A model generated the notes under the pieces. That model worked only from the letters and a program-made list of their open reading frames with translations, was not told the origin of the DNA and searched no databases. A DNA stretch of 64,000 nucleotides from Arthrobacter sp. H16F315. Its GTDB lineage: Bacteria; Actinomycetota; Actinomycetes; Actinomycetales; Micrococcaceae. Shown here piece by piece: positions 1 to 11,084 of this stretch. The stretch lies in assembly GCF_024124825.1 (NCBI RefSeq), contig NZ_JAMXSS010000002.1:2418001-2482000 (forward strand), given 5' to 3'. The position numbers and the translations under genes were made by a program. How positions within the stretch are numbered: the first letter of the stretch is position 1; each line of letters starts with the position of its first letter.

Positions 1-201
1 TGTCCGCAACCGACAGCCAGCCGTCGCTCCGCCTGCTGGGAGAGCGGCACGAACAACTACCACGGCAGACACCGGCCGCCGTCACTACTCGCTGGCAGTT
101 TGGCGGCGTAGCATGGCCGGTGGAGCCACTAGCTTCTCGCCGGTGCATCGCCGCAAGATCCCGGAACCAATCGGTGGCCCGGAAAGCCTTTGGAGGCGCC
201 C

Positions 202-552
202 GTGCAGGTTATTATCAACTCAGACCACAACATTGCTCTCTCCGAGAACTCCAGTGGTGACATGTCGGCCATGGTGGAACACACGCTCGGACGGTTTGAC
301 TCGGACCTGACGCGGGTGGAAGTGCACTTGAGCGATGAGAGCGCTGGACGAAGCACCGGCGATGACATCCGGTGCATGATTGAGGCGAGGCCGGAGGGCC
401 TGAATCCGGAAACCGTCACCGACAACGCGTCCTCCGCGACCGATGCGCTGAGCGGGGCCCTTCGAAAGATGGTGAGCGTGCTCGACACCACCTTTGGACG
501 GCGTGACCACCACAAAGGCGGCACCCCAATGGGAGGGGCCGAAACCAGCTAG
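202..552 (+). CDS. HPF/RaiA-like ribosome-associated stress protein
   Basis: Small 116-residue protein resembling the single-domain hibernation promoting factor/RaiA family, which binds the 30S subunit under stress. It opens with a beta strand (QVIINSDHNI), has a second VEVHLSDE strand and a third CMIEARPEGL strand, and ends in a helix with SSATDALSGALRKM, the usual order of the fold. The GTG at 202 is chosen because a GGAGG motif lies five bases upstream; an upstream TTG at 190 would absorb that motif. It lacks the C-terminal dimerisation domain of long HPF, so it would act as a short form. Family assignment is by pattern only. Confidence 0.65.
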   Translation: MQVIINSDHNIALSENSSGDMSAMVEHTLGRFDSDLTRVEVHLSDESAGRSTGDDIRCMIEARPEGLNPETVTDNASSATDALSGALRKMVSVLDTTFGRRDHHKGGTPMGGAETS

Positions 553-811
553 GCGGTAAACGCCGACGTCGGCAATCCGGACGGTGCACCAGACATCAGC
601 CTGAACGCCGTCAGGATGTCCGGTCCAACAGGCCACAACCTCCGATCACTTCAAGTTCTGGACTAGCAGAACCCGGCGATGAGATTGCCCTCGGCGAATC
701 GTAGCAACGCGCTCATCAGCGTGAGTTGCGGCCGGGCGAGTTTCGACGCTGAGCCCAGCTGCCCTCGGGAGTATTGGGGTTCCGGCGAACCGCCGTCAAC
801 AGGCCAGCTCT

Positions 812-832
812 GAGCTCGGAGCTCGGAGCTCG
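812..832. repeat. Three perfect copies of a 7-bp unit (GAGCTCG)
   Basis: The heptamer GAGCTCG occurs three times head to tail just beyond the stop codon of the DUF1445 gene. The rest of 553-844 shows no convincing gene; it separates the end of the HPF-like gene from the convergent DUF1445 gene. Confidence 0.6.
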
Positions 833-844
833 GGGCCCGCTGGC

Positions 845-1687
845 CTACGGGACCTGGTACGACGTATCTCGTGCGTCCGTGATGAGCATGTGCCCCGGAG
901 CATGTCCAATGGCCAGTGCAGGTTTTGATTCCATCACGGCTGCCTGCGGAGTCACCCCGCACGCCCAGAAGACCGGCACCTGGCCGTCCGGGATGCGGAC
1001 CGGGTCTCCGAAGTCCGGCCGGCCCAGATCAGCGATGCCAAGTTCTGCGGGGTTGCCGATATGGACCGGGGCGCCGTGCACGGCCGGATAGCGGGAGGTG
1101 ATACGAACGGCGTCGGCCACCTGGGATGCCGGCATGGGGCGCATGGAGACCACCAGCGGCCCGGCCATGGTGCCGGCCGGGTCGCAGCGAACCGAGGTCC
1201 GGTACATGGGCACGTTCGTGCCCTGGTCGATATGCGCCACCCGGATGCCGTTGTCCTGCAGGGCAGATTCGAAGGTAAAGCTGCACCCCACAATGAACGT
1301 GACGAGGTCATCGCGCCAGTGATCCGTGATGTCGGTCGGTTCGTCGACCTTCACGCCGTCCTTGTACACCACGTACTTGGGCACATCGGTGCGGATATCG
1401 CCGCCGGCGAGCAGCGCTCCGGAGGTCGTCCCGGCGTCCAGGACGCCCAGGATAGGGCACGGCTTAGGGTTGCGTTGGGCAAACAGCAGCACGTCGAACG
1501 CCTGCGCCTTGGGAACAATTATCAGATTGGCCTGCGCGTAGCCGCTGCTCCAGCCGGAGGTGGGAGTCACGAGGCCGGCGCGGAACAGGGACCGTGCCGC
1601 CGCCGGGAGCAGGCCAGCCGGGTTTTCAGGAGGGACGACGGCGGACCGCGGATTGACCGGAGTAGAGATCATGGGTTCTAGCCCCAC
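845..1687 (-). CDS. DUF1445 / YcsI-type putative hydro-lyase
   Basis: About 280 residues, the usual size of the UPF0317/DUF1445 family, annotated as putative hydro-lyases and related to D-glutamate cyclase. The family signature is visible: [26 protein letters not shown], a DIRTDVPKY stretch, [10 protein letters not shown] and the C-terminal [10 protein letters not shown] with [10 protein letters not shown]. The gene overlaps the 3-prime end of the upstream NRAMP transporter by ten bases, so the pair is translationally coupled; the same pair (ycsG-ycsI) sits beside the 5-oxoprolinase genes in Bacillus. Those partners are not seen here. The true start could be the internal ATG giving MISTPVNP at 1672. 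Confidence 0.85.
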   Translation of the reverse strand: MGLEPMISTPVNPRSAVVPPENPAGLLPAAARSLFRAGLVTPTSGWSSGYAQANLIIVPKAQAFDVLLFAQRNPKPCPILGVLDAGTTSGALLAGGDIRTDVPKYVVYKDGVKVDEPTDITDHWRDDLVTFIVGCSFTFESALQDNGIRVAHIDQGTNVPMYRTSVRCDPAGTMAGPLVVSMRPMPASQVADAVRITSRYPAVHGAPVHIGNPAELGIADLGRPDFGDPVRIPDGQVPVFWACGVTPQAAVMESKPALAIGHAPGHMLITDARDTSYQVP

Positions 1688-2928
1688 AGCTTCGCCAGGC
1701 TGGTCAGCGAGCTATAACCAAGGAACAGGGTCAGCAGCCAGGCCACCACTCCCATAATGAGCAGCCCCTTCGGGTAGACGTAGCCGTGAAGGAGGTCCCG
1801 ACGCCGCCACGCCACCCACAACAGCACACCGAAACCAACCGGGAGGATAAGGCCGTTGAAGGCACCGGCGAAAATCAGGAGCTGCTGCGGGGCCTGGCCG
1901 ATCAGCAGGTATGCGACGCTGCAGAAAGCGATGAAGCCGACGGTGACCAGGTTCCGGGTCCGCGCCTTGGTGCTGGACTTCGTCACGAAGGAGACCGAGG
2001 TGTACGCCGCACCGATCACGGAGGTGATGGAAGCTGCCCACAGGATGACGCCGAAGACGCGCATGCCGATATCGCCGGCTGCTGCCTGGAATGCCGAGGC
2101 TGCCAGGTTGCTGCCGGTCAGCGCCACGCCGCCGGCGACGACGCCGAAGATCGCCAGGAACAGCAGGATGCGCATCACGCAGGTGACCAGGATTCCGACG
2201 ATTGAGCTCTGCGTGATTTGTTTGACGTTTTCGACGCCGGTGATGCCTGTGTCCAGCATGCGGTGGGCACCCGCGTACGTGATGTAGCCGCCGATGGTGC
2301 CGCCGATGAGGGTGGTGATGACCAGGAAGTCGACCTTCTCCGGCATCACGGTGTTCTTGAGCGCCTCACCCAGTGGCGGGGCGGAAACCACGGCAACATA
2401 CAGCGTCATCAGGATCATCAGGGCCCCGAGGATCACCACGATCCGGTCCAAGGCCACCCCGGCCCTTTTGCTGAGGAAGATCATAATGGCCACGACGGCG
2501 GACAGCGCCCCGCCGATTTTGGGATCCACACCCATCATCGCGTTGGTCCCGAGCCCTGTTCCCGCGATATTGCCAATGTTGAAGACGATGCCACCCAGGA
2601 AGACCAGCGCGGCGAGGAACCAGCCGACGCCGGGGAGAACCTTGTTGCCGAGCTCCTGTGCCCGCAAGCCCGAGACGCCAATGATCCGCCAGACGTTCGC
2701 CTGCACGGCGATGTCAACCAGGATGGAGACCAGGATCGCGAAGGCAAAGGCGGCGCCGAGCTGGACGGTAAAGGCCGTCGTCTGGGTGATGAAGCCCGGG
2801 CCGATGGCGCTGGTGGCCATCAGGAACATGGCGCCAAGCAGGGCCGAACGCCGGGCGGCTGGCTTGAGGCCGGCCTTGACGGAGGTGGTTTCCATGGGAG
2901 TTCCCAACGATTGGGTGACTGGCGTCAC
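1678..2928 (-). CDS. NRAMP-family (YcsG-like) membrane transporter
   Basis: A 416-residue polytopic membrane protein of the divalent metal/NRAMP superfamily, YcsG-like branch. It begins with [20 protein letters not shown], the counterpart of the family's GPGF motif in the first membrane helix, followed by about ten further hydrophobic segments. The usual metal-binding DPGN motif of true NRAMPs is replaced by SAIGPG, so metal transport is not certain; the YcsG branch is genetically linked to 5-oxoproline/dicarboximide-type metabolism instead. It is first in an operon with the DUF1445 gene. The start may be GTG 2928 or ATG 2895 (METTSVKAG). Upstream lies a paired palindrome at 2958-2990. Confidence 0.8.
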   Translation of the reverse strand: MTPVTQSLGTPMETTSVKAGLKPAARRSALLGAMFLMATSAIGPGFITQTTAFTVQLGAAFAFAILVSILVDIAVQANVWRIIGVSGLRAQELGNKVLPGVGWFLAALVFLGGIVFNIGNIAGTGLGTNAMMGVDPKIGGALSAVVAIMIFLSKRAGVALDRIVVILGALMILMTLYVAVVSAPPLGEALKNTVMPEKVDFLVITTLIGGTIGGYITYAGAHRMLDTGITGVENVKQITQSSIVGILVTCVMRILLFLAIFGVVAGGVALTGSNLAASAFQAAAGDIGMRVFGVILWAASITSVIGAAYTSVSFVTKSSTKARTRNLVTVGFIAFCSVAYLLIGQAPQQLLIFAGAFNGLILPVGFGVLLWVAWRRRDLLHGYVYPKGLLIMGVVAWLLTLFLGYSSLTSLAKLWG

Positions 2929-2957
2929 AATTATTGTCTTCCGCCACTCTACAGACT

Positions 2958-2990
2958 GTTGAACAATCTACGCAAGGAATTGTTCAACAA
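2958..2990. promoter_or_regulatory. Double palindrome, likely operator of the NRAMP-DUF1445 operon
   Basis: GTTGAACAAT and its exact reverse complement ATTGTTCAAC flank an 11-base spacer. The right arm extends into the perfect 11-bp palindrome TTGTTCAACAA at 2980-2990, and the left arm contains a one-mismatch copy. It lies about 30 bases upstream of the transporter start, in the right place for a repressor site. The region is AT-richer than its surroundings. No regulator gene is adjacent, so the binding protein is unknown; a GntR-like dimer is only a guess. Confidence 0.5.
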
Positions 2991-3113
2991 AAGATCGATC
3001 CTCCGACTGCCCGTGGTCAGCAGGGAGCGTCTCAGCGTTCGAGGGACGTGCTGGGACTCGCCGGGCAGTCCGTGTGCGCCGGGGGCGGGGTTAGGGGCTG
3101 AACAAGCCCGCGG

Positions 3114-4862
3114 TCACAGGCTGATTCTCCGTCGACAGGAACGTGTTGAGTGCGAAAAGTCGATCAGTCGCTGGGGTGCAGCAGGCTTTTCGGGAAAAGG
3201 TCCGCGGGGCGCTGGCCAGGCTGGAACGTCCGCGTCAGGCGTGGGCAATAGATCTGGGTCGCCCAAGTATTTGTGCCAGTCGGGGAAGGGGGCTGGGGGC
3301 AGCTCCGGGTCCTCGTCCGGTTCCGGTTCCGGATCCTGGTCCTGAGCCTCCCGCAGACCCCACCCGTCATCCGGGTCCGGGTCCTCGCCCGGTGGCGGGT
3401 TCCAGCCGGGGTTCTCGTTCGTGGCCGCGTTTGTGGGTGGCAGGTGGGGTGGTTCCCAGTCCTGGTGTTCGCTGGGGTAGTGCCGGCCGGACGGCGCGGT
3501 CCAGCCGGGTGGGTGGTGTGTGCTGGCTGCGGTGGGTGTCCAGGTGGTGGAGTGTTTGAGGCGGTGGTGTTTGGGGCAGGGCTGGCCGAGGTTGGAGATC
3601 CCGGTGGTGCCGCCGTCGGCCCAGGCCAGGAGGTGGTCCGCCTCGTTGTCCAGGGAGTGGTTGCTGCAGCCCGGGAACGGGCATTTGCCGTCCCTGAGCC
3701 GGAGCCAGTGCCGTTGGGATTTTGTGAGGCGGTAGCTGGTCCGGCCGATTTCCAGTGGCGCGCCGTCCCGGGGGTCGGTCAGGACCCGGTAGAAGGACCC
3801 GGCGCCGTCGGCGATGAGGTGGCGGGCCATCGACGGCGGGATCGGCCCGTACCCGTCGAGGGTGGCTGGTTCGTTGGTGGCGCCGAGCAGGGACAGGACC
3901 GGGACGGTGATCAGGACCTGCGCCCGCGGGGACGGGACACCCCCGCCCATGCAGGTACTGGCCATGCTGGTGCTGGTCCCGTTGTTGGTGAGGAGCCAGG
4001 TTGCGGTGAGGTCGGCGCGGAGCTGGGTGAGGGTCCGGGGCTCGGCCGGGCCTTGCAGGGCCCGGGCTGCGGCGGTGCTCCGTTCCCAGATTCCCGCGGC
4101 GGTCCCGGCGGGGAGGTATGCCGAAAGCCAGGCCATGCCGTCCCGGTCCGGAACATACTCGACCCGGCGGTCCGCGGCGGATCTGGTGTGGCGGACCTCG
4201 ATGCTGTCCCGGTGGTGGCGTTCACGCCACGCCCGGGCTTTGGCCCGGAACCGGCCGGGAACGAGGTCCCCGGCCGGGCAGCCGCGGGCCGGGTTCGGGG
4301 TGTTGGGGTCCAGGAAGTGCGCTTCGAGCCCCGCGGCGCCGTCCGCGTCCAGGGACGCGGTTTCATCGACCATGATCCGGGCGTGCTGGAAGGACACCGT
4401 CCCGGCCTGCAGCGCGGATAAAGTCAGCGGCAGCGTGCTCGTCAGGGCCTGGGCTTCGGATAACAGCGCACCGGCGGCCCGTTCACTGACCGTCAGGACA
4501 CACGCGAGCTCGGCAACGAGGGCCATCTCCCACACGGCGCGTACCTGCGCCGAGGCCCCCGGCGGCACCAGCGCCCGGCTCGCCTGCACATACTCCGCGG
4601 CGAGCCGGATCTTCAACGCCGCGGTCCGGGCCTCCAGCCGCGCCACCTCAGCCAAGCCGTCCAGGCACGCATCGGCCAGATCCCGAACCGGGTCACCGCC
4701 GGAAGCATCCGGGGCCCGCAGCGGATCGACGTCCATGAGCGGCCCGACGCCGAAGGGAGCAGGAGAGTCCGCAGCGGTGAAGCCGGCAAACACAGCCGTG
4801 GCCGAAGCGACGGCCGCCAGGGCCTCCCTGCATCCCGCACTCCACGCTGCGTCGCTCTCCAC
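3114..4862 (-). CDS. DUF222/13E12-type HNH endonuclease
   Basis: A 582-residue protein of the DUF222-HNH (13E12 repeat) family that is amplified in Arthrobacter and mycobacteria. The helical DUF222 region covers roughly residues 50-330; the HNH nuclease domain follows near residue 390 with the zinc knuckle CPFPGC, the EADHLLAWADGG core and the terminal CPKHHRLKH motif, so the catalytic residues look intact. The C-terminus is an unusual low-complexity acidic tail (DPDPDDGWG, QDQDPEPEPDEDPELPP). Family members are of unknown biological role, although some are linked to mobile introns or DNA repair. It is monocistronic, with unrelated neighbours on both sides. Confidence 0.88.
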   Translation of the reverse strand: MESDAAWSAGCREALAAVASATAVFAGFTAADSPAPFGVGPLMDVDPLRAPDASGGDPVRDLADACLDGLAEVARLEARTAALKIRLAAEYVQASRALVPPGASAQVRAVWEMALVAELACVLTVSERAAGALLSEAQALTSTLPLTLSALQAGTVSFQHARIMVDETASLDADGAAGLEAHFLDPNTPNPARGCPAGDLVPGRFRAKARAWRERHHRDSIEVRHTRSAADRRVEYVPDRDGMAWLSAYLPAGTAAGIWERSTAAARALQGPAEPRTLTQLRADLTATWLLTNNGTSTSMASTCMGGGVPSPRAQVLITVPVLSLLGATNEPATLDGYGPIPPSMARHLIADGAGSFYRVLTDPRDGAPLEIGRTSYRLTKSQRHWLRLRDGKCPFPGCSNHSLDNEADHLLAWADGGTTGISNLGQPCPKHHRLKHSTTWTPTAASTHHPPGWTAPSGRHYPSEHQDWEPPHLPPTNAATNENPGWNPPPGEDPDPDDGWGLREAQDQDPEPEPDEDPELPPAPFPDWHKYLGDPDLLPTPDADVPAWPAPRGPFPEKPAAPQRLIDFSHSTRSCRRRISL

Positions 4863-4963
4863 ACTCAGAGAATATAGTCGGGCACCGACAATTATTGCTT
4901 GCTCCCTCCCTCAGGAAAACGCCCGTGCGGACTTAGTCTTCGGCAAGTAGCCGCCCCTGGTTC

Positions 4964-5068
4964 TTTGGACATGCTGCGGGTGGCCAAGCCGACCTCGCCG
5001 ATGAGCGATGGTTCCTGGATTCCGGCTTTGTACGGCCCGTTGGCCGGTGCGAGTGCAGCCTTCAACAA
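4964..5068 (-). mobile_element. Possible decayed IS3-type transposase fragment
   Basis: The 333-bp gap 4863-5195 holds no convincing gene. On the minus strand one reading frame gives KAALAPANGPYKAGI followed by GEVGLATRSM, which resembles the C-terminal part of IS3-family OrfB proteins (a NALAE..NG.YKAE motif, then an E.A/LAT.. stretch). Neither inverted repeats nor an OrfA remnant were found. This is a weak, pattern-based call; the rest of the gap is featureless to my eye. Confidence 0.25.
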
Positions 5069-5195
5069 CCGGGGTATCCTGCCGACGGCCCGGCGTGCTT
5101 GCGGGCTCGGTGCAGCCGTCGCAGGATCGGCTCTGGAACCGGACCGCCGGACGCTTCCTGAGATAGTAGCCGGTCCGTGGGAATTACACCTACAG

Positions 5196-6053
5196 CTAGA
5201 GGCAGCTCGGCTGGTACGCGGCGTCTGCCGGGGTCCCTGCCGGACGGCCAAGGGCGTTGGCGACCAACTGATGAACGACGGGGTCGTTGGGCGTCTGATC
5301 GTGTTCGAAGACGTCCGCCGGGCATTTGTCCTGGATGGTGATATTGGTGATCTTCGTGGCCGAGCCGGAGAGGAACTGGCTCTGATATGGCGTGACGACT
5401 TCGTCGTATTTCGTGGATAGAACCGTGTAGGCCGGCCCTGAAACCGTGTCGCCAATCGAATTCAGCTCCGTGAGGAACGGCGAACCGGCCTGCTGGTCAG
5501 CGCAGGCCTGGCAGCCGCCAGTGGAAGTTGCCAGCGGCACGAAGTCCGGCGGCGGCAGGATAACGCCCTGGGTGCCGTGATTGGACGGGGCAATGCCGAC
5601 TAGCTGGTTGACCTTCTTGGCGCCGTTCAGGAAGCCCAGATAGTACCGGGGCATCATGCCGCCCTGGCTGTGGCCGACGAGATTCACTTTTTTCGCACCT
5701 GTCGCACCCAGCACCGCGTCGACGAACGGGGCGAGCTGCCGGGCGGAATCAGCCACCGGCCCGCTGGCATCGATGCCGGTAGCCTTGCCGTAATTCAAGG
5801 CGTACACGCAGTAACCCTGGTTCTTCAGGTAGGGCGACATCGTGGACCAGTTTTTGGCCATACTCTCAAAAGTTCCGGGCACGAGCACCACCGGGTAGGG
5901 GTGTTCCGCCGTGGGCTGGCAGCTCCAGTCGTTCGCCCCGGGGGGGGAGATGTCCGTAGTGTCGGCTTGGGCGGCCGGTGCTGCAAGGATAGAGGCGCAC
6001 AAAAGGCCGATGACGGCGAGCGCTGCGGGTTTGGCTTTTGAAATGTGGGACAT
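5196..6053 (-). CDS. Secreted lipase/esterase (alpha/beta hydrolase, lipase class 2-like)
   Basis: A 285-residue exported hydrolase. Residues 1-30 form a Sec signal peptide (hydrophobic ALAVIGLLCASILAAPAAQA ending in an AQA cleavage site). The mature part starts the alpha/beta fold with YPVVLVPGTF, the oxyanion strand, and carries the nucleophile elbow GHSQGGM. Asp in STKYDEVVTPY and His in DVFEHDQTP fit the remaining catalytic triad. Cysteine pairs (CQACADQQ and others) suggest disulfides outside the cell. Such enzymes hydrolyse triacylglycerols or esters. The start has a good AAGGTAA ribosome binding site. Confidence 0.88.
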   Translation of the reverse strand: MSHISKAKPAALAVIGLLCASILAAPAAQADTTDISPPGANDWSCQPTAEHPYPVVLVPGTFESMAKNWSTMSPYLKNQGYCVYALNYGKATGIDASGPVADSARQLAPFVDAVLGATGAKKVNLVGHSQGGMMPRYYLGFLNGAKKVNQLVGIAPSNHGTQGVILPPPDFVPLATSTGGCQACADQQAGSPFLTELNSIGDTVSGPAYTVLSTKYDEVVTPYQSQFLSGSATKITNITIQDKCPADVFEHDQTPNDPVVHQLVANALGRPAGTPADAAYQPSCL

Positions 6054-6411
6054 GGGTTACCTTACCGGTCGGACCCCTCGTCGGTGAGGGGTCGGGGTGG
6101 TGGAGGGTCATCCACCGGATCCACCCCCACTGTGATCCGGCTCACCTCCATCCCCCAACGCTAGGAGGGGAAGCCCCGGCCTGGCCACTTCTGCACACTC
6201 GTGCAGCGCATTCGCCGCGATATTCCTACTATCGGGTAACTTAGCGTCGGAATCTGCACGCTTTCGCACTTCCCTTCCCGCGTCGGACGGCGATCCCCGG
6301 GCGGTGCGTGGCACACTGTACTCAGCGTTGCCGAGCGGATCCGGGGGTGACCCGCAGGCAGCCATTTCTTGTGCCGGTGTATTCATCCGGCCTGGCCAGG
6401 AAAGGCACCCC
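6054..6411. other. Divergent intergenic region between lipase and ltrA
   Basis: No gene is supported here. It holds the upstream regions of the two divergent genes. The only clear structure is a perfect six-base inverted repeat, CTGCAC and GTGCAG with a four-base spacer, at 6191-6206, which could be an operator. No confident promoter hexamers were assigned. Confidence 0.4.
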
Positions 6412-7632
6412 GTGCAGCAACCGGACCACCACGCGCACGACGACGACGGACCCGCCACTGAGGCAGGCGTCGCGGCCGGCATGACGCGGCATCCTGACGA
6501 CGCTGAGGTCCGTCCGCTGGAACTCTTCTTCGACCTGGTCTACGTCTTTGCCCTTAACCAGATTTCCCACCACCTGCTCGAGCACCGTGACTGGGTGGGA
6601 GCCGGGCAGACGGCCATCCTCTTCCTGGCCGTGTTCAGTGTGTGGTCCTTTACCGCCTGGCTGACGTCCTTGACCAACACGGAAAAGAACCCGGTCCGCT
6701 GGATGCTGCTGACCACCATGTTCCTGGGCTTTTTTATGAACAGCACCCTCGGTGAGGCCTTCGGTGAGAGCGGCTGGTTGTTTGTCGCCCTCTACCTGCC
6801 GCTGCAGATCGGCCGAAACATCTGGGCCCTCCGGCTGGGGCTTGAGAAGACCATGCACGATCATCACGGCCGCATGCTGGTCTGGATCCTCGGAACCACG
6901 TTCCTCTGGATTCCGGGCGCCATGGCCGAAGGCGAGCTGCGGCTGGCCCTTTGGGGCGCTGCGGCGTTGATCGACCTCCTGGGATTTGTCTCCGGGCACC
7001 CGCTGCCGGGACGGCGGACGGATACGCGGCATTTTCCCTTCGTTGGCGAGCATCTGTTCGAGCGGTGCCGGCTCTTCCTGCTGATCGCCTTCGGCGACAC
7101 CATCCTGGTGACCGGATCAACCGTGGTCGGCGTCAAACTGGATGTGCCTACAGGCCTCGTCACCGGCGTGGCGATCATCGGCACGATCGCGTTGTGGTGG
7201 AGCTACTTCCGCCGCTCCGAGGGAGTCACGATGGAAACGCTGAAGAATAGCCCGGACCCGGCCCGGCTGAGCCGCAAGGCCATCTACGCGCTGATGGGCA
7301 TGGTGGCGGGCCTGATCCTTGCATCCGTCGGCGACGAGATCGCTATTGCCCACCCGCTGGAAACGACGGACGTTTTTACCAACCTGATGATCTTCGGCGG
7401 CCCGGCCCTGTTTGTCCTCGCCCAGGGGTGGTACCTGTGGCGGGTCGACGGGGACTTGCCGGCGTCCCGCCCCTTAGCGTTCGTGGCGCTTGCCCTCCTC
7501 GCCGCGGCGACCCTGCCGCTGCCGAAAGTCGGCGCGGCGGCCATAAGCGTGCTGGTGCTGGTCGCCATGGCCGTCGCCGACAGCATCAAGGCCCACCGCG
7601 AGGGCGACCGGGACGAAGTCGCCAACCACTAG
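6412..7632 (+). CDS. ltrA: Low temperature requirement protein A (LtrA) family membrane protein
   Basis: About 406 residues with roughly twelve hydrophobic segments. The family hallmark PLELFFDLVYVFAL appears near residue 30, and FGDTILVTG follows mid-protein. LtrA was named from a cold-growth mutant of Listeria; its biochemical function is unknown. The open frame extends to 6304 but GTG 6412 is preferred because AGGAAAGG lies about seven bases upstream; ATG 6481 lacks such a site. It stands alone ahead of the V-ATPase operon, from which it is separated by about 100 bases. Confidence 0.82.
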   Translation: MQQPDHHAHDDDGPATEAGVAAGMTRHPDDAEVRPLELFFDLVYVFALNQISHHLLEHRDWVGAGQTAILFLAVFSVWSFTAWLTSLTNTEKNPVRWMLLTTMFLGFFMNSTLGEAFGESGWLFVALYLPLQIGRNIWALRLGLEKTMHDHHGRMLVWILGTTFLWIPGAMAEGELRLALWGAAALIDLLGFVSGHPLPGRRTDTRHFPFVGEHLFERCRLFLLIAFGDTILVTGSTVVGVKLDVPTGLVTGVAIIGTIALWWSYFRRSEGVTMETLKNSPDPARLSRKAIYALMGMVAGLILASVGDEIAIAHPLETTDVFTNLMIFGGPALFVLAQGWYLWRVDGDLPASRPLAFVALALLAAATLPLPKVGAAAISVLVLVAMAVADSIKAHREGDRDEVANH

Positions 7633-7734
7633 GGGCCAACACCGGGCGGGCCGTTGTGCCCTTGTTGCCGTAGGCATCTGCGTGGATGCTGAAAAGATGC
7701 TCACGTGTGCCGCCAACGCCCCCGGTTACCGGAT

Positions 7735-8169
7735 ATGCCGCGGTTAAGTATCCTGGACCGTTTCCGGCCCGTCGGCGCCCCTGGCCCGGCGGGTCCGGCC
7801 GGTGTGCCTGCCGCGGACAACCAGGGTCCCGCCGCTGAACTGGCCCCGGTATTCGCAGCACTTGCCGCTGATGTGGTGACGTGTGCGGCCCTGGTTGAGG
7901 ACGCGCGGGCCGCCGCGGAATGCGACGTTTCCCAAGCGCGGGTCCAGGCGTCGGCCATCGTCGCCCAGGCGCGGCTGGACGCCGCGGCCGAGCGGGCAAA
8001 TGCAGCCACGCGGGTGGCCAAGGAAGCAGCGGACCGGGATTCGCAGGCGCTGGAGCAGGCACACCACGAGGCCGCAGCCCTGGAAGAGTCCGGTGCGGCC
8101 CGCATCCCCGCCGCCGTCGACAAGGTCATCAACATGCTCCTGGCCCCGCAGCGCGCCGGGCAACAATGA
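7735..8169 (+). CDS. V/A-type ATPase peripheral-stalk subunit G/H-like
   Basis: First gene of the V-type ATPase operon, 144 residues. After a Pro/Gly/Ala-rich N-terminus it becomes a long amphipathic coiled coil dominated by Ala, Glu, Arg and Gln (residues about 40-130: EDARAAAECDVSQARVQASA and so on), typical of the stalk subunit that pairs with subunit E. The stop overlaps the start of subunit C as ATGA. ATG 7735 (MPRLSILDRF) is chosen; a GTG at 7705 is possible. Sequence similarity in coiled coils is weak, so the assignment leans on position. Confidence 0.65.
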   Translation: MPRLSILDRFRPVGAPGPAGPAGVPAADNQGPAAELAPVFAALAADVVTCAALVEDARAAAECDVSQARVQASAIVAQARLDAAAERANAATRVAKEAADRDSQALEQAHHEAAALEESGAARIPAAVDKVINMLLAPQRAGQQ

Positions 8170-9078
8170 AAGCGGACTGGGTTGCGGCATCCGTGCGGGC
8201 ACGGTCCATGGCGCAGCGCCGTTTAGGTGCCGGCGCCAGCCGCACGACGGCGGCCCTGCCGACCCTGGACCGGGCGCTGTCCGCGCTGCAGGAGTCAAGC
8301 TACGCGGAACGTCTCGGTGCGGCCGCAGGACTCGCCGCGGCCCAGCGGGCCGTCCAGGAGACCGTCCTGTGGCAGTTGCGGGTGCTTGCCGGGTGGCTCC
8401 CGGCATCGGGCACAGCACTCGCCCGAGCGGCAGCGGGGGCTTTTGAGATCGAGAACATCACGGCTTTGGCCCACCAGCTCGGCGGTGGAGCAAAGGCGCC
8501 GGAGCCGTATCGGCTTGGTGCACTTGCGACCGCATGGCCCCGTGTGCGGTCCGCGGGATCACCGGAGGACCTCGCCATCACCCTGCGCGCGACGGCCTGG
8601 GGCGACGTCGGCGCTGCCGGCCAGGGCCCGCTCCGGGACGCCCTGACCGTCGCCTGGCTGCGGCGGCTGGCCGCTGCCGCACCGCCGGCGCAGCCGTGGT
8701 GCGGTGCGGCGTGCGTTCTCATCGCGGCCCGGATCCTCACCGTCGACGCCGAATCCCCGGCGCCGCCGGTGCTGCACCTGCTGCACCCCGTGCTCGGCCG
8801 CTCGTGGGAAACCGCCAGGACCATCGCCGAGCTTTCATCCGCGCTTCCGCCGTCGCTGCGGACGGTCCTCGGAGGTATTGCATCACCGAAAGAGCTGTGG
8901 CGTGCGGAGGCCCGGGCACGCGCGGGGGTGGAGAAGGACGGATTCCGGTTGTTGCGCGGTTCCATGCCGGGCCCGGATGTGGTGCTGGGCGCCATCGCTG
9001 TGCTGTCCGTGGATGCTTGGCGTGTTCGGGCGGCGCTGGCGGCCGCTGCCGCCGGTGCCGGATCAAGCGAGGTGCTCG

Positions 9079-9092
<14 letters not shown>
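8166..9092 (+). CDS. ntpC: V/A-type ATPase subunit C (d-like)
   Basis: 308 residues, close to the usual size of the AhaC/NtpC central-axle base subunit that links the rotor shaft to the membrane ring. It is Ala/Leu/Arg-rich and largely helical, starting MKADWVAASVRARSMAQRRL, a form of the NARVRAMRSRLL-type opening common in the family. It overlaps the preceding gene by four bases and the following subunit I gene by fourteen. The identification is from length, helical character and operon position. Confidence 0.65.
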
Positions 9093-10844
<1,752 letters not shown>

Positions 10845-10859
10845 GGGGGAGCTGGAACC

Positions 10860-11084
10860 TTGACCGACATTATTGCCGCGATCGGCGAGCCGACGCTGCT
10901 GGACGGATTCCGGCTCGCGGGCGTGAGCGTTTTCTCCGCAGCCACTGCTCAGGAGATCCGTCACGCGTGGACGGAGCTGCCCGGGAACACGGCAATCGTT
11001 TTCCTCACGCCCCGTTCAGCGCAGGCGCTGCAGCTTCTACTGGCCGATCCCCATTCGCCCATGACAGTGGTGCTGCCCTCATGA
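10860..11084 (+). CDS. V/A-type ATPase subunit F
   Basis: 74 residues, shorter than the usual 100. It matches the CheY-like fold of rotor subunit F: AAIGEPTLLDGFRLAGV at the start (the family's IG....GFRLAG motif), a central strand AIVFLTPRSAQAL and the terminal VVLPS. It starts at TTG 10860 behind a GAGGGGGAG ribosome binding site and overlaps subunit E as ATGA. Confidence 0.78.
   Translation: MTDIIAAIGEPTLLDGFRLAGVSVFSAATAQEIRHAWTELPGNTAIVFLTPRSAQALQLLLADPHSPMTVVLPS

Noticed and set aside
1..189. Open frames at the window's left edge, including 113-310
   Set aside because: No family motif, poor start, and opposing frames of equal quality; no gene supported.
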